Source: Guyanagaster necrorhizus | Taxonomy: Eukaryota; Basidiomycota; Agaricomycetes; Agaricales; Physalacriaceae | Reading direction: 5' to 3' | Length of the DNA stretch: 64,000 nt | Assembly: GCF_019112545.1 (NCBI RefSeq) | Contig: NW_025064894.1 | Span: forward strand, 520,662-584,661 | In this document: in pieces, positions 36,101 through 48,789 of the stretch | Position numbering within the stretch: the first letter of the stretch is position 1 | Layout: every line of letters begins with the position of its first letter | Program-made: the position numbers and the translations under genes | Notes under the pieces: generated by a model | Told to the model about the DNA's origin: nothing | Seen by the model: only the letters and a program-made list of their open reading frames with translations | Database searches by the model: none

Positions 36101-36420
36101 GACCTTGTCCTATGGTAAGTTGACTTTGTTTTAGCTTATTTGAACAATAAAACAAAGAAAAACATATATATAAAGCAGCCTCTGAGATATATTATTGAGA
36201 AATAGAAAGACAAGATATGCAAACTCATTTATGTGATTTACAAGATGATACAGAGAGGTCATGACTGGTTTGAAACTCTCAGGAAAACCTATGAGGATCT
36301 GAGATACTGGGTGTCCAAAGTGGATCTATGTGTAAGAACAATTGGCAAACTGGATAGTGAGTATACTATTATGGACACTTACACTGACAATATATAGAAA
36401 GCATTGTCAAATGTGGAGGA
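33150..36420 (+). pseudogene. Decayed copia gag-pol
   Basis: Gag-like sequence lies at about 33,170-33,450. The protease is at 34,200-34,330 with LTFIDSGASDYLFHNH, the copia DSGAS motif. ALHPPSLMANLISVSILDKA (34,395-34,460) and a degraded GAG-pre-integrase domain with HxxxC and CxxC residues (34,600-34,750) follow. Integrase is broken (34,790-35,150). RT begins near 35,770 and contains MDCKWIYGIK, matching the copia VxCKWVxKxK motif. Multiple stops occur and few CpG remain. RT is truncated at 36,420. Confidence 0.7.
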
Positions 36421-36426
36421 GGCCAC

Positions 36427-36895
36427 TGTTACAATCGTGACCATTTTACACCTTCATGATCTTCACAGTGCATGCTTCCTGCACCATTCCCACACTGTTG
36501 TTGTCTAACAACCACACTCCATAGTACAACACACTGATGCCACTCTTTATTTCTTGTTTCATGAGTGACTATTATATGAGTATCAAATGTTACATGCATT
36601 ATTTACTACAGCACACAAATACCAGACACTTCTGGTACCACTACTGGCCCTACACCACACCATCATTACATATTATTAGACACACTCATTTTGTATATAA
36701 GATAGCTCAGCTGTGGCCTTAAGCCCCAGCTTTAGACTAAAGTTTATTCTCTCAATACTCTTCTGACTGAACTCTCAGCATCACTCAACTTGATTGCCAA
36801 GCTCTAGCTCACAGATAAGGCTCTCTTGTGCTGATTGCCCAAATGCAAAGCACAGCCTTGAGTTTAGTCTTATTTATTATAGTTGGTTGCTAACA
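36427..36895 (+). repeat. LTR G (5' LTR of element D)
   Basis: 469 bp from TGTTACAATCGTGACC to GGTTGCTAACA. The TATA box TATATAA is at 36,694-36,700 and the predicted RNA start region AGCTTTAGACTAA at 36,728-36,740. It is very similar over its full length to LTR H (57,033-57,501), also 469 bp. It interrupts a copia RT. Confidence 0.85.
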
Positions 36896-36896
36896 A

Positions 36897-36909
36897 TTAG
36901 TCCAAAGCT
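36897..36909 (+). promoter_or_regulatory. Self-primer-binding site of element D
   Basis: TTAGTCCAAAGCT lies one base after the LTR. Its complement AGCTTTGGACTAA matches the start region of LTR G with one change and that of LTR H (57,188-57,200 minus) exactly. This is the arrangement of Tf1-type self-priming elements. Confidence 0.65.
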
Positions 36910-36948
36910 GAAACTGCCCTTCTCCTGATAACAGTCAGGAGTACTGCA

Positions 36949-39586
36949 TGGAAATACCCCTACTCATACTATTCACACTACTCATCTTTGCCTCAGCAAT
37001 AACCCTGCTTTGTTTTTCTCTCTACTACTTTAGATGGGAGATCATCCATTGGTGCTGCCAGCAGACAGCCAATTGGTTCAGTCTCTGTCTCTGCACCCCC
37101 ATACCCCACTGGCCTCATCAATATTCTATAATATGCCAGTATAAGCTCCAGTCAATGAGATATGTGATTGACATACTTGAGTGAGTTGAAACAGTCTGCT
37201 TTACAGATGAGCAGAAAGTCCAGCTTTCTGCACAAGATGTGCCAAATCAGGAGCAAGATCTTGGCTTCAAGGGAGGAGACATCCTCTGAGGAATCAAGAG
37301 CACCCAAGCACCCCTAATTGAGATCACCAACCATGGCCTCTACAAGAGCTCTGATGATGATGGATGAGCTCTGGAAGGATCACACACTGGAAGCAATGCA
37401 TGAAGTGAGGAGGAGCCTCAGGTTGGCAGCAGAGAAAACCTGATATTTATTCCCTCAGATGGATTTGAGGCTGAGGCCCTCAAGCCTCTCCAAAAGGGGT
37501 TCAACTCTCCTTTCTGAAGGAACCAGAGGTCAAAGGACTTTCAGAGGAGTGATCAGCCCTGGCCACTCCCTCCCATCCCAACCTCACATGATCACCCTGG
37601 TGGTCTCCAACTGCCTCATATACCCTGACCCTTCCCTAAGAGTCACACTCATCCTCTATAGATGCCATCCACAATGAGTACCAGAGGACAACACTCCTCC
37701 ACCACTCTACTTTCCACCTCACTATGGCAGTGTCAATCCTACTGCTCCCCTCATCTTTAATGATGTTCTTGGGTGGATCCATCAACAGCTTGAGAAGCAT
37801 TGGGTGAGAAGCTGGGAGAGAAGGCTCATTCATTGGCTGGAGGCCCACCAGCACCATGAGCAGTCACTCACATGAGACCTCTGGGGTCAGCCAGCCTCAG
37901 CCTGCACCCCAAGCCCTGAAGAGTTCTCTCTCAGACCATGAACCAGTCAAGACTCTGGGCTATCAATCTCTGCATGCTACTGCATGTCTATCAGCCTCTG
38001 CCTCTGTCTTATGGCCCAGGACTATTTGGTTCTACACTAGATCAACCAGGAGTGAGACAGACAAGAAAGAGAAGGCATCTGTCTGAGCATCACCTTTCCC
38101 TCCTGCCCCTCCTTGATTGCATTCCTCCATGACCAGTCAGAGCAGTGTCACATCCATGCTAACTGGCAATAAGCAGAAGCTGGTGGAATAGCTGGTGGAG
38201 AAGTTTCAGAGGATGTGGGAGGAGGCAGCAGCAATGCTGCCTGACTTGATTAGCTGGAGAAAGGGAGAACTGGAACATCACTAGGTGACTTCTCCATGGG
38301 CAGCTGAGTGGGAGGATATATTTTTATACAGCATCCAGGTAATGGCTGTCTTCAATTTCAATCAACTTTACCTCTATCACCCTTATTTAATGCTAGAACC
38401 ATACTAATTCAAACAGTATAGTCCTATGCATGCCACACTGGTGTCTCATGCCAAGATGCTGGCCACATTGCTGAATCCCTGAGCAAATGGTTTCCATTTG
38501 CTAGCTGGAGCAGACCCCATGGCTGATCTATAGGCCCATGTTGTTCTGCTGGTTGCTCCACCAGTGGATGTATGAGATGCTGAGCCACCATTGGTGGACT
38601 CAGTAATGATACCATCTTCACCACCTTCATCAAGCAGGCTGAGTGGAGGATTGGCAGGAACACCTGCTGGTCAAAGAAGCCTTTGGTCTCTTTTACAGAG
38701 ACTGAATAGATGGTGACCATTGAGTCCACCTTGATAGCCAACTGGATGGATGAGAGATGAAGCCTTATAGATGAATACTTGTCCTAAATACATTCAGGAT
38801 CCTGCTCTCTATAAGGGGCAGTATGATGACTTGGTCCAATTTTTGGTCCAATGCAACATGTACTTTGAGGTGCATGTAGCCTCAATGTTCTTTGATGCAC
38901 ATAAGATCACTTATGCAACTTCCTTCTTCAAGGAAAAAGTGCTGGACTGATGGATCCTTAAATCACAAGAATACTGATTGGCATCTGCCAGCCATCACTG
39001 CTTCTCCACATGGTAGAAGTTCATGGAAGAATTGCAGGTCAAATTTACCAATCTTGCAATTAAAGAAGTACATCTCAAAAAGATATACAAAATACACCAA
39101 GATACTCACACCACCACTGAGTACTTTGTTGATCTTGAGAAGAAGGTGAAACTTGCTGGTGAAACCACTGACAAGATGAATAAGAGTCACCTGATCAGGG
39201 CTCTAAAGTCCAGTGTGCTCCAGAAGCACATCAATATGATCAGCACAGTCAGCAAGTTCATGCCAACCAACTATGACAAGTGGAAGGAGTGTGTCCTGAT
39301 TATGGACATGGAATAACAATGCTGGGCACAAGAAATTTCCAGGGGCATCAGACCCTTCACTCATGCAATGGCTAAGAAAGGAAAGGCTGCTGCATTGGGA
39401 TCCTCAGAATCCAAATCTGCTGGCTTGACAAGCTTGGGCAGTAATACCACCAGTGACAACAAGACTGCCACCAGTACTATGTTTGGTGGCCAGAGAAAAT
39501 CCATGGACATCGACAAGTTGAAGAAGGAGGGGAAGTACTTTGGATGTAAAGAGAAAGGCCATCTCTACAAGGACTGCTCTAAATAG
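36949..39586 (+). pseudogene. Decayed gypsy gag of element D
   Basis: An N-terminal low-complexity part (36,949-38,780) is broken by stops. A capsid-like part covers about 38,780-39,320, including EKKVKLAGETTDKMNKSHLI. The zinc-knuckle segment (39,500-39,586) reads MDIDKLKKEGKYFGCKEKGH and then LYKDC; the first Cys of CCHC is Tyr, so the knuckle is damaged. Confidence 0.7.
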
Positions 39587-40347
39587 GCTACTCTGAAGTG
39601 GTGCACCACCAACATCAGATAGTTGCTAGAAATAATCTTGGAGATAGAGAGAAAGAAGGATGGAAAAACAGCAGGCTCAGAGGAGCCAACAGCTTTCACC
39701 TCCAAGATCAAGGAGGTAAAAGATTCCACAGGAAAGTAGCCAGCTTGGCTTCTCTGCAAAGAAGTAAAGTTTCTCAGGACACTAACAATCTCACAGACAT
39801 TGTATGAAGTTTTACTAATAAATATACATTGTTAGCTCCCCCCAAGAAGACTGAAGAGCCACTCAAGCCAACACACACTCAAGTGCTGAGCAAGTCAGCT
39901 GAACAGGGCAAGAGATGCCCCAAGGTGACTATTGAGGAGATCCCCAATAAGGAAGATGACACCTTCTTCCTCTGGAGCCATGTGGAGCCTCTCAAAGCCA
40001 AACTGATAGTATTACCAGCCAAGCCAAGAGAAGAGTATCCAGCTCTCACTCTTCAGATGCAAACTGATCTCTTGTGATTCAACCTGGTCATAGACAAATC
40101 CAGATGAATCAAACTCTGGACTACTGAATGGATGCTCCAGTCCATTCACAATGTGAAGACCCTGGAGGAAAAAATAGTAACACTCTGGATCTGAACTCAC
40201 CCTAGATGCCAAATAGAGGTGGATGAAGAGACTACCCTACTCTTTGCTCAGCCCTTTGAAAGCCCTGACTGTCTTGATTTACAGTTGGAATGGTTGCATA
40301 AGCTCAAATATGCATCCCACCAAATTTGCAGATGACTCAGTCAAACA

Positions 40348-43245
40348 ATGAATATTAAGTGTCAGATCAAGACACTGGACACTTGTAAGACATTTGCAGT
40401 CTCAGCCCTTCTGGACTCAGGCTGTACAACAAGCACCATCAACCAGCACTTTATTGACCAACATTGTCTGAACACTCAGAAGGCAGCAGTTCTGTCCCAC
40501 ATCTACAATGTGGATGGAATATGGAACAAAAATGATGACATCACTGACTATGTTGAGGTCTGACTCAAGATCAGTGAGCACAAAGAACAAATCAAGCTTG
40601 CTGTGACTGACCTCAGTATTGTGGAGATTTTTCTGAGGTACAATTGGCTTAAGCACCATAACTCCATCATCAATTGGCAGGAAGAGACAGTGGCATTGGT
40701 CAGATGCCTCTGCCAAAAGATGCCATTTCATCTGCCAGATGACAACCCAGAGGAGCTGTGGGGAACCAACTTGAATAAGGGGGGTCAAATGCTTTTTGTG
40801 AACATAGAAAAAATGATTCACATTTGTGCTATGAGTAATAAAAGCAATGAGTTGGCCACCAAGGCTAACCTTGCCAAGGGGGACAAGACCTTTGATGATC
40901 TTGTTCCAAGTCAATACCAGGAGTTCCAGGACATGTTTGTGAAAGAGAATTTCAACAAACTTCCTCCAAGGAAGCTCTGGGACTATGCAATCAAGCTGGT
41001 CTCTAATGTGAAGATGAGCTTGGACTGCAAAGTCTATCAGCTCAGCCTGAATAAGCAGGAGAAACTTGATAAATTCCTTGATGAAAATCTGGCCTTCAGC
41101 CAGATCCAACTCTCAAAATCACCTATGGCATCACCTTTTTTTTTTGTCAAAAAGAAGGATGGAAAACTCTGTCCAGTACAAGATTATCAGAAACTCAATG
41201 AGATGATAGTCAAGAACTGTTATCCTCTCTCTCTTATCACTGACCTGATGGACAAACTTCAGGGGGCAAAATACTTTACCAAGCTGGATGTGCATTGGGG
41301 CTACAACAATGTTCACATCAAAGAAGGAGATGAGTGGAAGACCACATTCCAAACCAACTGTAGCCTGTTTGAACTGCTTGTTATGTTCTTTAGACTAATG
41401 AACTCCCCAGCCATCTTCCAGTAGATGATGAATAATGTCTTTAAAGACCTCATCACATGTGACAAGGTAACTATTTACCTTGACAACATTCTCATCTTCA
41501 CCAAAGACTTAGTGGAGCACTACAAGATTGTTCAAGAGGTCTTGCAAATTCTCAGGGAGCAGAAGCTTTTTCTTAAACCAGAAAAGTGTGAGTTTGAGGT
41601 ACTCAAAACCAAGTACCTTAAAGTTATCATCAGCAAGGGGATGGTCCAAATGGACTCAGTCAAAGTCACTGGCATCATGGAATGACCAGCATCAAGTAAA
41701 AAATCTGAACTCCAGGCATTCCTGGGGTTCACAAACTTCTATAGGCACTTCATATGTGACTTTAGCAAAATTGTGTGACCAATGATCACACTCATGGGAA
41801 AGAAACTATGGAGCTAGGGACTGGCTCAGTCAGCAGCCTTTATGGCTGTTAAAGAAAATGTTCAGGATGACACTGTCCTTGCTATTCCAGACAATGACAA
41901 TCAATTCTGCATGGAAGCAGATTCTAGTGAGGGGGCAATTGGTGCTATTTTGTCTCAAAAACAGGATGACAAGTGGTGTCCCATAGCATTTTTGTCCAAG
42001 GCACTCTTGGCAACAGAGCACAATTATAAAATCTACAACAAAGAGCTCCTTGCTATTATGCTTGTGTTAGAAGAATGGCAGCACTATCTCATAGGTGCCA
42101 AACTCAACTTCAAAATCTGAACAGATCACTAAAACCTCTAGTACTTTAAAAAGCCACAGAAACTCAACTGCAGACAAGCATAGTGGGTAACAGAACTCAT
42201 GGAGTATCAATTTACTCTGCACCACAAACTCAAGATGGCCAACAGGAAGGCTGACCTGCTCAGCCAAAGAGCCGACCACAGCATGAGAGTAGATGACAAC
42301 AAAGATGTCATTCTGCTCAAGCTGGAGTTCTTTCAGGCAATGACATTGCCAACAGAAGAAGTTCATCAGGACATTCAAAACACACTGAAAGAGATGTGCT
42401 TATGAGACAGGAGTATCCAGAACCTGCTCCATCATGAGCAAGGGATTTCAAAGCAAGATGGTCTTCTTATCTATGATGGAAAAGTATATATCCCATGAGA
42501 CTGTGCACTCCAAGGGCACATCATTTCAATGTTGCATGATCATGTAATGGCTGGACATCTGAGTGTAGAGAAAATGAAGGAGCTTGTTCTTTGTGAGTAC
42601 TGGTGGCCAAAGATGAAGGGAGAAGTCAAGGCATATATCTGTGGATGCCAAGATTGTCAAAGAAATAAAATGGACAACCAGAAGCAGTGGGCACTGCTTC
42701 ACCCTAACAAAGTTCCCACTTAACTGTGGGAGATCATATCAGTCAATATGATAATGGATCTACCTGAATCAAAGGGGTATGATTTTATCCTTGTCATTGT
42801 GGATTGCCTCTCTAAAGTGATCATTCTGGTAGCTATGAGCAAGAACTTGACCACCAAAGAATGGGCATGCATCCTTCATGACAAAGTCTTTGCCAAACAT
42901 GGCATGATGCCATGGAAAATCATCTTGGACCAAGGCTCACAATTTGTGTTAGGCTTTATTAAAGAGTTATACAAGATGCTGGACATCAAAGGAAACCTGT
43001 CTATGGCATATCATCCACAGACTGATGGACAGACCAAACAGGTCAATCAAGAGGTTGAAAAATATCTCCACCTTTTCATCAATTGGCATCAAGATGATTG
43101 GTCTGAATGGTTGGTGCTGGCCATCTTTCAGCACAACAATCAGGTGCACTCCTCAATGGGGTATGCACCTTTCCAAATCATCACTAGCTGAAATGCTGAT
43201 GTGCATCCAGTGTGCACAACCTGTAACTTAAGGCCAGCAATGGCT
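40348..43245 (+). pseudogene. Decayed gypsy pol of element D (PR-RT-RNase H-INT)
   Basis: Protease: ALLDSGCTTSTINQHF (about 40,400). RT at 40,960-41,760: [20 protein letters not shown] and [17 protein letters not shown]; the catalytic box near 41,480 is YLDN instead of YLDD, from GACAAC in place of GACGAC. RNase H at 41,870-42,290: FCMEADSSEGAIGAILSQK. Integrase zinc region at 42,529-42,670: HDHVMAGHLSVEKM and CQDCQRNK. Catalytic core: IVDCLSKV, ILDQGSQF and NQEVEKYL. A handful of stops interrupt it (for example TAG after AIFQ at 41,423). It is not functional. Confidence 0.8.
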
Positions 43246-43325
43246 AAATTTTTATTGGACATAGACACTATTTACAAAATAGCCAAAATGGCCCTTATTA
43301 AAGTGTCTACTAAATATCAAGTATA

Positions 43326-44170
43326 ATGCATCCACTGTATATCATCCACAAACTGATGGACAGACTGAACACACAAACCAAGAAGTGGAGAAATATCTCT
43401 GCTTGTTCATAAACTATCAACAAGATGACTGGGTTGAGTGGCTGGATCTTGCCACCTTTCAGCACAACAATAGGGTGCATTCAGCCACAGGGAAAATCCC
43501 ATTCTTCATCAACCATGGCTGACATCCAAATGTCACACAAACAGAATGCTATTGTACAACCACACCAGCCTCCTCTGACTTTGCCACTACAATGGCAACA
43601 ATCCACACAGAGACCAAAACAGCCCTTGAAAAGACTGCTATAACCATGAAAAAACAGTACAACAAGCATTGTCACCCCACACATGAATATTCCATTTATG
43701 ACAAAGTCTGACTTGACACATCCAACCTTCACCTACCATGCTTGAAGTGCAAATTAGCCAATAAACACACCAGGCTATTTCCAATCCTATCTAAAATTAG
43801 GGCAAGCATCTATAAACTACAATTACCATTCACCTGGAAAGTGCATGATGTCTTCAACAAGACATTATTAACCTCATATATCATCTCAGCATTTTCCAAT
43901 CAAGAACAACCACCACCTCCACCTCTCAACCTCATTGACAATGAGGAGCATTACAAGGTTGATCAAGTTCTCAATCACAAACTATGAAAAGTGAAGGCAA
44001 GAGGTGGTGGTATGACAACTACTGTTGATTACCTGATTAGTTGGAAAGGCTATAGACCCAAATCTAACCAGTGGGTAAATGAAAAACTAATAAATGCCAA
44101 TGACACTATATAGGACTATGAATTATCCCTTAATTAAGCTATCAGGATGATGGTCTTAAGAAGGGGATAA
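43326..44170 (+). pseudogene. 3' end of a second gypsy pol (D'), integrase C-terminus and chromodomain
   Basis: At about 43,335-43,530 the integrase segment already present at 43,006-43,200 of element D starts again in a diverged copy (TDGQTEHTNQEVEKYL in a broken frame). It continues through the integrase C-terminal part (43,742-43,980, KLPFTWKVHDVFNK-like) to a chromodomain near 43,980-44,110, YLISWKGYRPKSNQWVNEKL. Chromodomains mark the chromovirus branch of gypsy elements. The repeated segment shows a junction between two different elements. Confidence 0.7.
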
Positions 44171-44641
44171 TGTTATGATTTTTCTATTTCTCTTTTGTTC
44201 TAACCCCTATTTATGCTTAGTCAGGGTGCTAGAATGAGCACTTATGATTGTGGGATGAAGCTTAATCATCACAACTAGCTGAGTCAGTCATTATCTTTTG
44301 ATGCAACAGCATTGCCTAATGATACACAATCAACCTTTTATATACAGTAGTGATGCTTTAGGAAAATGGGCATAATGATCTCAAAAACACACAATTAGCC
44401 ATAGTATTATTAGCAAACCATATACAGTATTTAAGACTGCTTGCTCTCACTGGTAACTCCAGCTTCAAGCTAAAGTTTACTTTCACACCATCTTTTCTCA
44501 AGCCAATCCTTAAGGCCTTGCCATGCTCAGACTACAAATACAATAAGTGAACTCTGACATTCCACTCAAAGTGTGAAGTGACATCAGTTTATCATGTGTC
44601 TTAGTCACATGCAACTTGGATCTAACAACTTGGGTCTAACA
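44171..44641 (+). repeat. LTR A
   Basis: 471 bp from TGTTATGATTTTTCT to TTGGGTCTAACA, preceded by a purine-rich tract (AAGAAGGGGATAA). TATTTAA is at 44,428-44,434 and the predicted RNA start AGCTTCAAGCTAA at 44,461-44,473. It is the 3' LTR of D' and is also followed by a primer site and Gag, so it may double as the 5' LTR of E. It differs strongly from LTR B and LTR G. Confidence 0.75.
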
Positions 44642-44642
44642 A

Positions 44643-44655
44643 TTAGCTCAAAGCT
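44643..44655 (+). promoter_or_regulatory. Self-primer-binding site after LTR A
   Basis: TTAGCTCAAAGCT has complement AGCTTTGAGCTAA; the LTR start region is AGCTTCAAGCTAA. The only two differences are TG against CA at one place, which is what independent decay of an original CG gives. Confidence 0.65.
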
Positions 44656-44689
44656 TATGCTTCTCTTTTCTTATACACAATAAGCATGA

Positions 44690-47425
44690 AGGAAACCAAA
44701 TGCCATCTTCTCAGACTACAATCACTGATCTCTCAGACAATTTTTTCAAGCTTCTAGCTTCTATCATTGGAACACTATTAGGACTTCTTGCTATCATCCA
44801 ACTTTGTTGAGAATGTCAATCAGTAACTGCTTGGATAGTCAGACATTATCAAGTATTCCAGCATGTATAACAGATCCTATGAAATGTCACCTCTGACCTC
44901 CTCTTTCATGACATCCCTCCCTCTGCTTGAGTCTCCTTTCAGCCTCAGATTGGAGCCATACCAGAAATCCAGCCTGGCAGCTCAGGTATATAGGATGATC
45001 AAAAAGAAGAAAGACATGATTATTCCTCTTGAAGAACAACTAGCAGAAATGACAATACTCATCTCACAGGTTTCAGGAACCCAAAGGTCCTGCTGGTATT
45101 CCCTTCAGTCCTGAACTATGAGAACAAGAACCTCTCTGATGATTTCTTTAATAATGAACCATCCTCCAACCCTTCTACTGCTCTGCCAGAATCTGGAGTT
45201 GGAGACCACACTCAAGACTCCTTTGATGCCCCTCAGGTGGCTTCAAAACTCTGAAGTGTATCTTCAAACTCAGGCTACAACTCTCTCTATGCAACACCAG
45301 CTGAAAGTCTCATCTCATCAATCTATACTGACTATGATAGTCATGGGACCACTGATCTCTGGTCAAATGATGAAAACCCACCAGCATGATAGGGAGAAAG
45401 GCTCATGGCCAGAGTTGACTTGAGCAGAAGGCTTCATGCCCAGCTCAATTACAGAGGAAGCCTCCAAAACTACAGTCTAGAAGAACCACCTGATGATTAT
45501 TACACCACCACCACTCATGCTGAGTGGGCCAGGATGGAAACCAAAGAGTGAGCCTAGAATGCTACTGAAGAAGCAGCTGCCCAAAGCCATGCTGAACATG
45601 AAAAAGCATAGTATGACTATCAGTGGCAACAACAGCAATGAGAATTTGAAGCTGCAACCTGAGGATCAGGATCCCCAGACTGGTATGATCTTGGAACTCT
45701 GGACTCTCTCTTCAGAGAGCCTAATAAACTAGAAACTGATTCTTAGGAAGGATTGACAGAGGCCATCACCCCTAGTGAGGCTGCCTGATGCACCACATAT
45801 CTCTCTCATCCTGAAACTTCCAGTATCACCAACACTGATACCATTCCCTCTCATGCCAAATCCATACTCAATGCCTACAGGCTTTGAGTCTCCCTCAATG
45901 CTCATGTCTCTGACTACAGCCTCTGAAGATTCTTAGGAGAAAGAGTTGCAGCACTCTTTCTTAACCTCTGATATTATTGAAACTTCTGCATCTATCACTG
46001 AAAAGTGAAGGAACAGAGAGCACATGGCAGCCATTGAGGAGACATTGAAATTGGTGCTGGCTGACCTCTCAACCAGTCTCCTTCTCAGGCTGACAACAAT
46101 GAGGCTGGACCAAGCATAAGACATGATGATGAGCTCTTTCACCACAATCAAATCTCATGTCCTGTCCATCTACAATCCATATGACAGCTCTCTCACCAGA
46201 GACAGTGAAAACAAGGTGGACAATGAGAAAGAGGATGAGGAGAATGACAAGAACAAGGAACAGAACATCCCTCTTGAGTGGGAAAAATTCATAGAATATG
46301 CATATGAGAAAACAGATGAAGAAGTCTTGAGAGAGAAAATACAGTGGAACAGGGAGGAAGAGTTTCTGGGACTATACTGGAAGGGAGTTACATTCTTATA
46401 GTAAGACACCAAGTGGCTAGCATAAGACATGGAACAGAAGTATATTTATGCAGATGAGATGGAATGGCAGGATATTTTACAGTATTCTGCCACTAAACAT
46501 GCTATTTCAGCTTACAACAGGAGACATCCAGAAGATCAACTTGGCAAACTCCTGGCATACCAGTCCAAATATGATATCCAACTAATGCCATAGACCCTGT
46601 CAGTCACTCTGAAGTATGCCATCTACATGGCACCCTTTATCTGAACTGCCAGCAGCTAATACTCATACTCCACCTCTTTGACTCAAATTACAGCAACTCA
46701 GCTTATCTATAGCCAGACATGACCTGTAACCTGAAATACTGGATTCCAAAATTCCTGGACTGGCCAGAGAAGCTGACTCCTCAGTGGACAGCCACCACCT
46801 GATGAAGCTGAAGAGAGCAGCAAGAATTCTATTAAGGATGATCCTGAAGCCATCCAATTAGGGTTTACTATACAAAATAGGGTGATTATGCACAAAGAGG
46901 TGAGACTGATGGAAAGCCCTATCACCAATGGCAATTCTCTTCACTCATTCCTTGCTCTACTGGCTGAGTGATGACAACCACCCTTTGACCAGTGGCCAAA
47001 CCTGATGAGAGCACTGCCAGAAAATGCAGCAGTTCTCCAATGCAAGCCAGACTTACTACAAAATCCCCATCCTTTCAAGAGCATACCCAATAATATCAAC
47101 CAGTTCTTGATAGATTGCAAGCAATATTTTGAGGTCTATATTATCTATCTCAGAACTGACATGAATAAAGTTGCCTTCACCTTGTCTTACCTTGAAGATA
47201 AGGCTAAAACCTGATGGATCCTAGTCTTCACCAACTTCTATTCCATAACCAGGCAGCACCATCAACTGCTGTCCTGGCTGGTCTTCAGACAAATGCTCAA
47301 TAACAAGTTTATTGACCCTACAGTACAAGAAGTACACAAATTGAAGATTAAGAAGTATAAGATGGGTGATAAGCTGGCCACTGAATACTTCAACAAGTTA
47401 GAATGACTCACAAAACTCACCAGTG
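44690..47425 (+). pseudogene. Decayed gypsy gag of E, N-terminal and capsid parts
   Basis: It starts after the leader near 44,690. Frames such as 46,123-46,401 (acidic, EKEDEENDKNKEQN) and 47,005-47,214 (NQFLIDCKQYFEVYIIYLR) are Gag-like. Near 47,310-47,410 it reads KIKKYKMGDKLATEYFNKLE, matching KIKEYKMGDKAATDYFNELE of element I (about 61,900). It breaks off at the 1.35 kb insertion. Confidence 0.65.
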
Positions 47426-47429
47426 ATAT

Positions 47430-48789
47430 GCAGGTTACATGTCCAGCTCTATAATTTGCAAATTCTGCATAACACACTAGAATATGCTAGTAACTGAGGA
47501 TCATTAGCCAGTAGAGGATTATGCCTGAGGCTCCAAGCTGATAGTCATGCTAGTCACCAATACTAAGTCCAAAAGGGACTTTGTAAAATAACATGGCCTA
47601 AGGATAATAATCCTAAGTCAGGTTTGAACTTAGAAAAGTTCAGCACCACACCTTGGAAAATACTAAGTCCAAGTTAGACTTAGAAATGGTACCTCAAATG
47701 GGGCCAATTCTACATGCCACTAAGACAAGTATATTCTAAGACAGCTAGAGGTATAATACCATAGTCAGTTGTGGAGTATTGAGTAGAGATAGCATCATCC
47801 AGGAGCAGTAAGAAGTGAGACCCAATAATCTGTGGCTAGCACTGTGAGTTTTGACTCAAATGCCTAAGTTCAAATTTCCTAGGTATCAGGTGACCTAAGG
47901 GGCTTAGAATTGAGAGGAATAGAGTGGATAGGACCGGTTGACCAGGCCTGATCGGGCCTGATCAATCAAGCTACTAAGAATAACTCACAGGATTAAAACT
48001 TTGAGTAGACAGAAAGGAGTTAGGTACCCACAGGCACTGTAGGCTTAAAATAAGGCTGTGCGGTGGCCAGGNNNNNNNNNNNNNNNNNNNNNNNNNNNNN
48101 NNNNNNNNNNNNNNNNNNNNNNNNNNNNNNNNNNNNNNNNNNNNNNNNNNNNNNNNNNNNNNNNNNNNNNNNNNNNNNNNNNNNNNNNNNNNNNNNNNNN
48201 NNNNNNNNNNNNNNNNNNNNNNNNNNNNNNNNNNNNNNNNNNNNNNNNNNNNNNNNNNNNNNNNNNNNNNNNNNNNNNNNNNNNNNNNNNNNNNNNNNNN
48301 NNNNNNNNNNNNNNNNNNNNNNNNNNNNNNNNNNNNNNNNNNNNNNNNNNNNNNNNNNNNNNNNNNNNNNNNNNNNNNNNNNNNNNNNNNNNNNNNNNNN
48401 NNNNNNNNNNNNNNNNNNNNNNNNNNNNNNNNNNNNNNNNNNNNNNNNNNNNNNNNNNNNNNNGTTTCAGAGTTCATTGGGTTTTGGAATATTCTAAGTT
48501 GATTTGGAGCGCAATTTGGTGTTGATTCTAAGTCCTAATTATACTTAAACATTGCTATAAACTACTCTCATGAGTATTGCATCTTTGAAAGTAAGATAGA
48601 GTTGAATAACTGTCTTTATTGACTGTCCCTTTGATTTTATTTAAGACTGCAAGAGTGCTTCTATCATACTCAAAACAACTGACCTCAACTGTATTTGATG
48701 ATTGTGTATTGAGTGGTTAGGTGTTGGTGATTGAGAGTTCATTCCTCATTCACCTCTCTTAGTCACTTAGCTGTTACCAAGCACATCAC
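47430..48789. repeat. Insertion rich in CTAAG/CTTAG motifs, right part repeated at the window end
   Basis: It sits inside the Gag frame. About 15 CTAAG or CTTAG motifs occur in roughly 950 sequenced bases, several as inverted pairs (CTAAGT...ACTTAG near 47,613 and 47,668; CTAAGGGGCTTAG near 47,895). CpG are retained (near 47,933, 47,953, 48,061 and 48,510). The segment 48,519-48,789 recurs inverted at 63,730-64,000. No ORF. The left end is not exactly defined. The family is unknown; a non-autonomous DNA transposon is possible. Confidence 0.55.
48072..48463. other. Assembly gap (392 N)
   Basis: The run of N lies inside the CTAAG-rich insertion, as expected if a recent repeat could not be assembled. 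Confidence 1.

Larger units (their letters stand above)
32479..36426 (+). mobile_element. Ty1/copia element, decayed, 3' truncated
   Basis: The order is LTR, Gag, protease, integrase, RT, which is the Ty1/copia order (integrase before RT). The element begins TGTTAGAGAATATCC next to the F-box fragment and is cut within RT at 36,426 by the LTR of gypsy element D. RNase H and the 3' LTR are missing. The LTR matches those of the minus-strand copia fragments at 55,030-57,032. Confidence 0.75.
36427..43325 (+). mobile_element. Ty3/gypsy chromovirus element D, 5' LTR to integrase
   Basis: It has a 5' LTR (36,427-36,895), a self-primer site (36,897-36,909), Gag with zinc knuckle, protease, RT, RNase H and integrase to about 43,245. 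It then joins a second integrase copy at about 43,325. Three CG dinucleotides were seen (near 36,435, 39,510 and 42,272) and frames are longer than in elements 1 and 2, so it is younger. Its LTR is the same family as that of element I. Confidence 0.8.

Noticed and set aside
47974..48525. ORFs of 144-167 residues across the N gap
   Set aside because: They exist only because N was translated as X.
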